From GCA-2699365 sp036160955 (GTDB lineage: Bacteria > Verrucomicrobiota > Verrucomicrobiia > Opitutales > Coraliomargaritaceae), in contig JAYYDJ010000036.1 of the NCBI GenBank assembly GCA_036160955.1, positions 1 to 11,411 on the forward strand: a stretch of 11,411 bases of DNA. Direction: 5' to 3'. This document shows positions 7,266 through 11,411 of this stretch, in pieces. Both the position numbers and the translations under genes were made by a program. The notes under the pieces were generated by a model, which had not been told where the DNA came from, ran no database searches, and was given only the letters and a program-made list of their open reading frames with translations. Within the stretch, counting starts at the first letter, position 1; each line of letters opens with the position of its first letter.

Positions 7266-8621
7266 ATGAATTATATAAGTACACGTGGACAAGTACCTGC
7301 AGTGAGTTTTTCAACTGCAGTGGAGCAGGGTCTCGCCCCAGATGGGGGGCTTTACCTACCTAAAGATTTACCTGATTTAAGTAATAAATTGGTTGCTTGG
7401 GAATCGCTTGATTATGCTGCCCTGTGCGAAGAATTTTTTGCGCTCTTTGCTACGGATTTAGACAGAGATGAACTCCATGTAATTGTGCAGGGTTCTTACG
7501 ACAAATTCGACGCGACCGAAATAGCGCCGATTGTAAAGTTAAGTGAGAAGTGCTCAGTTTTGGAACTTTTTCATGGTCCAACTCTAGCATTTAAAGATTT
7601 TGCTCTACAATTATTAGGTAATTTTTATGCGTCTCAAATCGCTCGCACAGGTCGCCCAATCTCAGTTTTGGGCGCTACTTCTGGTGATACTGGTGCTGCT
7701 GCAATTCATGGCTTACTCGGTAAGGAAGGTGTAAATACTTTTATCTTATATCCAGAGGGCCGTATCTCTGCGCTTCAAGAACGTCAAATGACTTGCACGG
7801 GTTCAGAAACAGTTTTCCCATTAGCAATTGAGGGTAGTTTTGATGATGCTCAGACTGCTATGAAAACAGTATTTGAAGACCGTGATTTCGCCGCCGAGGT
7901 TGGGCTTTCTGCAGTTAATTCGATTAATCTTGCACGCATTTTAGCGCAGTGCGTGTATTATTTGTCAGCATTTTTTCGCATGCCTGAGGCTAGTCGTGAG
8001 GAAATTACGTTTGTTGTACCCACTGGTAATTTTGGAAACGTGTTAGCAGGCTGGCTTGTGCAACGTATGGGGGTGCCAATTAAGGGCTTCCGAGTAGCTA
8101 CTAATCAGAACGATATTTTACATCGTTTGTTTAATTGTGGCAGGTATGAGCTAGAAGCTGTGGCTCCCAGTTTAGCGCCTTCGATGGACATTCAAGTGGC
8201 CTCAAACTTCGAACGGTTTCTCTATTATGCAGTAGACTGTGATCCTCGTAAAGTGCGCGACATTATTCATACTTTCAAATCGACTGGGAGCTATGTATTT
8301 GAGGATTTCGACCGCACATCTTTCTCAAGCTCGCGCACTAGCGATGCACAAATTAGTGAGATTATTAAGCATGTGTATAATCAGTATGGTTATGTGATTG
8401 ATCCGCATACAGCATGTGGCTTCGCGCCGGCAGAAAATACAGGGCCAGAGTTAGTACTTGCCACTGCACACCCAGCAAAGTTTCCTGATACCATTGAAGC
8501 AAGTATTGGCACAGGCACCACGCATCACTCTTTGGAGGTCTTAAAACAGCGCGCCATTGTTAAGTACTCGGTAGAGCCAACTCCTGCCGCGATTAAGGCC
8601 TTCATGCGAGCTCGTCTATAG
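7266..8621 (+). CDS. thrC: Threonine synthase
   Basis: PLP-dependent enzyme converting O-phospho-homoserine to threonine, the last step of the pathway. It has 451 residues. It starts MNYISTRGQVPAVSF, the standard N-terminus of the E. coli/yeast-like class, and continues GLAPDGGLYLP. The PLP lysine is K110 in HGPTLAFKDFALQ (103-115). GATSGDTGAAA (136-146) and the phosphate/pyridine loop PTGNFGN (252-258) are intact, as is MDIQVASNFERF (about 297-308). No lesions were seen. It is last in the hom-lysC-thrC cluster; homoserine kinase (thrB) is not in the window and must be supplied elsewhere or by a non-orthologous kinase. Its last 20 bases overlap the 3' end of the methyltransferase pseudogene on the other strand. 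No Shine-Dalgarno precedes the ATG. Confidence 0.97.
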   Translation: MNYISTRGQVPAVSFSTAVEQGLAPDGGLYLPKDLPDLSNKLVAWESLDYAALCEEFFALFATDLDRDELHVIVQGSYDKFDATEIAPIVKLSEKCSVLELFHGPTLAFKDFALQLLGNFYASQIARTGRPISVLGATSGDTGAAAIHGLLGKEGVNTFILYPEGRISALQERQMTCTGSETVFPLAIEGSFDDAQTAMKTVFEDRDFAAEVGLSAVNSINLARILAQCVYYLSAFFRMPEASREEITFVVPTGNFGNVLAGWLVQRMGVPIKGFRVATNQNDILHRLFNCGRYELEAVAPSLAPSMDIQVASNFERFLYYAVDCDPRKVRDIIHTFKSTGSYVFEDFDRTSFSSSRTSDAQISEIIKHVYNQYGYVIDPHTACGFAPAENTGPELVLATAHPAKFPDTIEASIGTGTTHHSLEVLKQRAIVKYSVEPTPAAIKAFMRARL

Positions 8622-9261
8622 AGAGTTGTGAATTGTCAATTTTACGGTAGATATGGGTATCTTGATCTCCGAAGCAGGCGATTAATAGAGAGCCTTCTTC
8701 GGCGAACACATCGAATAGCTTTAAAATCATTTCTTGCTCTCCTGGCCGGGGGTAAACAAAGAATAGATCGATTTCATCTATCTTTAGATGCATTTCTTGG
8801 TAGCAAGGATGTGCATTACTCGACCGATTAAAATTATCTGATACAATATCGGAGGTACCAAAGTTTTCATATTCAATAATACCATCAGGAATGTAGCTCG
8901 AGCAAATTAGCTGCGCTTCGATATTTTTTGAAGGAATAAATCGTATGCCATTTGTAATAATTACGGCTCAATTTCTATTCCTGTTGCTTGATAACCAAGA
9001 AATTTTGCTAGACCAGTAGCGATGCCAAATTCGTACCCCCATTCAACGAAAGTGTTGCTTACGAGTAAGCCTTTATCTGTGACATATTTGAGTGCGGCGT
9101 AAATCTGTTATTGCTCACTAGGGACATATTTAGCGTAGCGCTTTTGTAGCTGAGCCGCATAAAATAGTTCGTACTGCCTGTCTGCGGCATAAATAAAGTT
9201 TTGCTCCGCAGTAGGTATAGGAACTTCTACGGCAGTGTAGGGAAGTTCTTTCGTAAGACAT
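8602..9261 (-). pseudogene. Decayed class I SAM-dependent methyltransferase
   Basis: Read on the minus strand, this otherwise gene-free 650-bp stretch holds a recognisable methyltransferase broken by several lesions. One frame gives TAVEVPIPTAEQNFIYAADR and goes on to a stop (TAA at 9110-9108). The same frame then resumes with QIYAALKYV and the SAM-binding region FVEWGYEFGIATGLAKFLGY and ATGIEIEP, before a second stop (TAA at 8963-8961). After a further 11 codons the homology shifts frame at a six-A run (plus-strand T run 8924-8929; one missing A would restore it). It then continues NIEAQLICSSYIPDG, the acidic/aromatic motif DLFFVYPRPGEQEM and a normal stop at 8604-8602. No ATG lies in frame at the 5' end; the nearby ATG (9261-9259) is in another frame, so a further early frameshift or a lost start is likely. 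It directly follows the S4 gene, so it was probably the third gene of a patB-S4-methyltransferase operon. Confidence 0.82.
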
Positions 9262-9272
9262 TTTAGGACTAG

Positions 9273-9656
9273 TTAATCCTGCTCTGGCCCAAGTAGTTGC
9301 TGGATTGTGCGCCGATCTTTTTTAGTCGGTCTTCCACCGCCCTGATGTTTAAATAAGCGAGCATTTGCTCGTTTTTCTGCTGCTAGATCATACTCTAATT
9401 GTGGCGTTTGGTCCTCGATGTATTGATCAGTTAGAGAGGCACTGACACGTTTTTCAGTAATGCCAACTACGCGTAAAGTACGAGTAATTGCTTTGTTGCG
9501 AGCACTTACACTGTCACCAATTCGTAATTGTGTAGCCGGCTTGGCGATTGCTCCGTTAATACGAACTGCCGATGCACGGCAAGCGCTAGCCGCATCGCTA
9601 CGAGTTTTATATATTCTCACTGCCCATAACCATTTATCGACGCGTACTTGCTCCAT
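9273..9656 (-). CDS. Small S4-domain RNA-binding protein (HslR/Hsp15-like)
   Basis: A 127-residue protein. It begins MEQVRVDKWLWAVRIYKTRS, the classic N-terminus of the S4-domain family that includes E. coli HslR (Hsp15). The S4 fold spans about residues 3-65 (VRVDKWLW, RSDAASACRASAVRINGAIAKP, LRIGDSV). The tail is basic, with GRPTKKDRR (108-116), as seen in many relatives. Hsp15 binds stalled 50S subunits that carry nascent chain-tRNA, so a role in ribosome recycling or quality control is the best inference; other S4 proteins bind rRNA or tRNA more generally. The ATG at 9656 is the only sensible start and has no Shine-Dalgarno. The gene begins 6 bp after patB ends, so the two are almost certainly co-transcribed. 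The methyltransferase pseudogene begins 11 bp or less after its stop. Confidence 0.9.
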   Translation of the reverse strand: MEQVRVDKWLWAVRIYKTRSDAASACRASAVRINGAIAKPATQLRIGDSVSARNKAITRTLRVVGITEKRVSASLTDQYIEDQTPQLEYDLAAEKRANARLFKHQGGGRPTKKDRRTIQQLLGPEQD

Positions 9657-9662
9657 GTAAGT

Positions 9663-10820
9663 CTAACGATACTTAACCGCTTGTATTATTTTTTCGAGAG
9701 CCACTTCGAGGCGACTGCGTGGGCACCCGAAGTTCATTCGTACGTGCTGTGCTCCACCAAAAGGCGTACCATCGGATAATCCAACACCGTGATCCTCAAA
9801 GAATACGGTAGGATTTTTAATGTTTAGTTGACTTACATCAAACCACGCTGAGTACGTTGATTGCATCGGGCGAAAAAGGACCTCAGGTAACTTAGATTCT
9901 ATAGTGGAATAGATTAATTCATAATTACCTCGTAAGTATACCAGGAGGGCCTGACGCCAGGGTTCTCCATAATTATAGGCTGCAGCGCAACCGGCATATC
10001 CGAAGCAGTTTACCTCAGTAATGATGCCTCGTATTGTCTTGTTAAATTGCTGCCTCAAGGAGCTGTCTTCAATAATTGAAAAAGCGCAGGCTAATCCAGG
10101 TAAATTATATGTTTTACTTGGAGCCATTAAAGTGACGGTTCGTTTAGCCATTGAGCTATTTAAGGTCGCAGTGACGACGTGTTGAGCTTTTGAATCAAAG
10201 AGTAGGTCGCAATGAATCTCATCAGAAACAACAATGAGATCATTTCGCTCACAAAAATCTGACAAGTTAGTCAGCTCATCGCGTGTGAAGACTCGGCCTA
10301 TAGGATTGTGTGGATTACACAATATAAAGACTTTGGTATTTGGCTTAATAGCAGCCTGCATCGCCTCAAAGTCAAAAGTCCAGAGATCTTCGCTACCGAG
10401 GCATAGTGGTACCTTGATTAATTCTCTGCCAGCGTAATTAGGCGCACTTAGAAAAGGGGGATAGACTGGGGTGACCGTCATTACTGAGTCCTTTGGTCCG
10501 GTGAAAGCGTGGCAACATAGATTGATTGCTGGTACTAGACCTGGTAAGAAATTCAGCCAACTCGCTTCAGCCGAATAATTATGTTGGCGTAGTAAATAGC
10601 TTAGTACCGCATCAATCGGCTCAGCAAAAGGGACGGTATATCCAAATACCCCATGGTCTAGACGCGCTTGCAAAGCAGCGCGAATCTCAGGAGCTACTTC
10701 AAAGTCCATATCAGCGACCCACATAGGTAGTATTTCCTGCGATTTATATCTATCCCATTTGAGCGATCCATAGCCACTGCGGTTTGGGCAGCTATCAAAA
10801 TTATAAGTCGATTTTGTCAT
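9663..10820 (-). CDS. MalY/PatB-type aminotransferase-fold PLP enzyme, probable cystathionine beta-lyase
   Basis: A 385-residue fold-type I PLP enzyme of the MalY/PatB subgroup. The best-known activity is cleavage of C-S bonds in cystathionine or cysteine conjugates, giving a thiol, pyruvate and ammonia. Landmarks: LPMWVADMDF (31-40), a hallmark of the subgroup; CNPHNPIGRVFTRDEL (168-183); the PLP-pyridine aspartate in SDEIHCDLLF (D200); the Schiff-base lysine in APSKTYNLPGLA (K236); and the carboxylate-binding arginine in RMNFGCPR (R371). All are intact. MalY and PatB cannot be separated by eye, and a true aminotransferase is less likely. It is first of a tight minus-strand operon with the S4 gene (6-bp gap). 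The start is an ATG embedded in TATAATG with no Shine-Dalgarno. It is divergent from the spermidine-synthase-like gene. The lyase role would fit with the nearby homoserine/serine genes, which feed cystathionine synthesis. Confidence 0.9.
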   Translation of the reverse strand: MTKSTYNFDSCPNRSGYGSLKWDRYKSQEILPMWVADMDFEVAPEIRAALQARLDHGVFGYTVPFAEPIDAVLSYLLRQHNYSAEASWLNFLPGLVPAINLCCHAFTGPKDSVMTVTPVYPPFLSAPNYAGRELIKVPLCLGSEDLWTFDFEAMQAAIKPNTKVFILCNPHNPIGRVFTRDELTNLSDFCERNDLIVVSDEIHCDLLFDSKAQHVVTATLNSSMAKRTVTLMAPSKTYNLPGLACAFSIIEDSSLRQQFNKTIRGIITEVNCFGYAGCAAAYNYGEPWRQALLVYLRGNYELIYSTIESKLPEVLFRPMQSTYSAWFDVSQLNIKNPTVFFEDHGVGLSDGTPFGGAQHVRMNFGCPRSRLEVALEKIIQAVKYR

Positions 10821-10917
10821 TATATGTATACGATCAACAGTATAAGCAATTCCTGCAAATCATTTTGGCGCATGCTATTGGATTGCCTCTTCAAGCAAAT
10901 AGGTACGAGGTAAAGGC

Positions 10918-11411
10918 ATGAAACCGCGCAGTAAGATAGCTGAATCATTCACACCAGATGGATTATCAATGTCGCTTTATGAGCACGATGGTGCTTATTC
11001 TATTAGTTTTAATGGGCAAGAACTAATGCACTCCAAAGCATGTGCATCTGAGTTGCTATTGGGTGAATTAGGAGTGGAGCACTTAGCATCTACAGATGCC
11101 CCTCGTGTTATGATTGGCGGTTTAGGTCTTGGTTTTACTTTACGTTCCGCTCTCGCAGGGCTAGGTCCAAATGCACAAGTGCAAGTCGTTGAATTACTCC
11201 CTAAAGTGGTCGAGTGGAATCTTGAGTATTTATATACTATCAATGGTTCTTTACTAGAGGATCCTCGCGTATCGTTAACCATTGCTGATGCAGTGCCAGT
11301 GATTCGTAAAGCGCATTCGAATTATTATGATGCGCTGATTCTAGATGTGGATAACGGGCCAAGTGGTATGGTAAAAGCCAGCAACAATTCTTTATATTCT
11401 CACAATGGGTT
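10918..11411 (+). CDS. Spermidine-synthase-like protein, N-terminal part only
   Basis: An open frame of 164 codons running off the right edge. It has a class I methyltransferase-type Rossmann fold: motif I is MIGGLGLGFTLRSAL (about 65-79); the acidic second strand is VQVVELLPKVVEW (about 88-100, ribose-binding Glu probably E92); and DALILDVDNGP (about 138-148) holds the Asp of the active-site strand. The IGGLGLGFTL...VVELLPKVVEWN...LDVDNGP pattern matches proteins annotated as spermidine synthase-like. These often stand alone and need not make polyamines, so I assign no gene symbol or product. The ATG at 10918 is supported by GAGG (10906-10909), 8 bases upstream, the only clear Shine-Dalgarno-like site at a start in this window. 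The 97-bp gap to the divergent patB-like gene should hold both promoters; I could not pick either with confidence. Confidence 0.82.
   Translation, partial: MKPRSKIAESFTPDGLSMSLYEHDGAYSISFNGQELMHSKACASELLLGELGVEHLASTDAPRVMIGGLGLGFTLRSALAGLGPNAQVQVVELLPKVVEWNLEYLYTINGSLLEDPRVSLTIADAVPVIRKAHSNYYDALILDVDNGPSGMVKASNNSLYSHNG

Noticed and set aside
8628..8831. A 67-codon plus-strand frame after thrC
   Set aside because: It is the reverse-strand shadow of the methyltransferase pseudogene, whose minus-strand translation carries clear family motifs in the same bases.
10995..11282. A 95-codon minus-strand frame near the right edge
   Set aside because: It is antisense to the spermidine-synthase-like frame, which shows intact Rossmann motifs and has a GAGG site before its start.

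Overview
The window looks like ordinary chromosomal DNA from a moderately AT-rich bacterium. My best guess is a member of Verrucomicrobiota, class Opitutae. That rests mainly on the look of the N-terminal anchor of the peptidyl-prolyl isomerase fragment at the left edge and on the general style of the proteins; it is recall, not a search. Almost every start codon lacks a Shine-Dalgarno sequence at normal spacing and is preceded by AT-rich sequence instead.

Layout. Bases 1-259 (minus) hold the 5' end of a membrane-anchored SurA/PpiD-type isomerase. A divergent 175-bp gap leads to a small glycine-zipper lipoprotein (435-953, plus). Next come serA (1060-2646) and plsY (2662-3327) on the plus strand. 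A convergent aldo/keto reductase (3330-4481, minus) ends only 2 bp from plsY. Divergent from it is a threonine-branch cluster on the plus strand: hom (4590-5915), lysC (5975-7198) and thrC (7266-8621). A minus-strand group faces it: a MalY/PatB-type PLP enzyme (9663-10820), a small S4 RNA-binding protein (9273-9656), and a decayed SAM-dependent methyltransferase (about 8602-9261) whose 3' end overlaps thrC by 20 bp. The right edge carries the first 164 codons of a spermidine-synthase-like protein (10918 onward, plus).

How the genes work together. lysC, hom and thrC encode three of the five steps from aspartate to threonine; aspartate-semialdehyde dehydrogenase (asd) and homoserine kinase (thrB) are not in the window. 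serA starts serine synthesis from 3-phosphoglycerate. The PatB-like enzyme would act on cystathionine or related beta-C-S substrates, so the region leans toward aspartate-, serine- and sulfur-amino-acid metabolism, with plsY (phospholipid synthesis) joined to serA.

The main non-routine observations are the methyltransferase pseudogene, with two in-frame stops, at least one frameshift and a lost start; a perfect 9-bp inverted repeat ending one base before the serA start codon; and the near-absence of ribosome binding sites. I found no CRISPR array, tRNA, rRNA, insertion sequence, phage gene or defence system, and nothing in the window that amounts to a new biological system.
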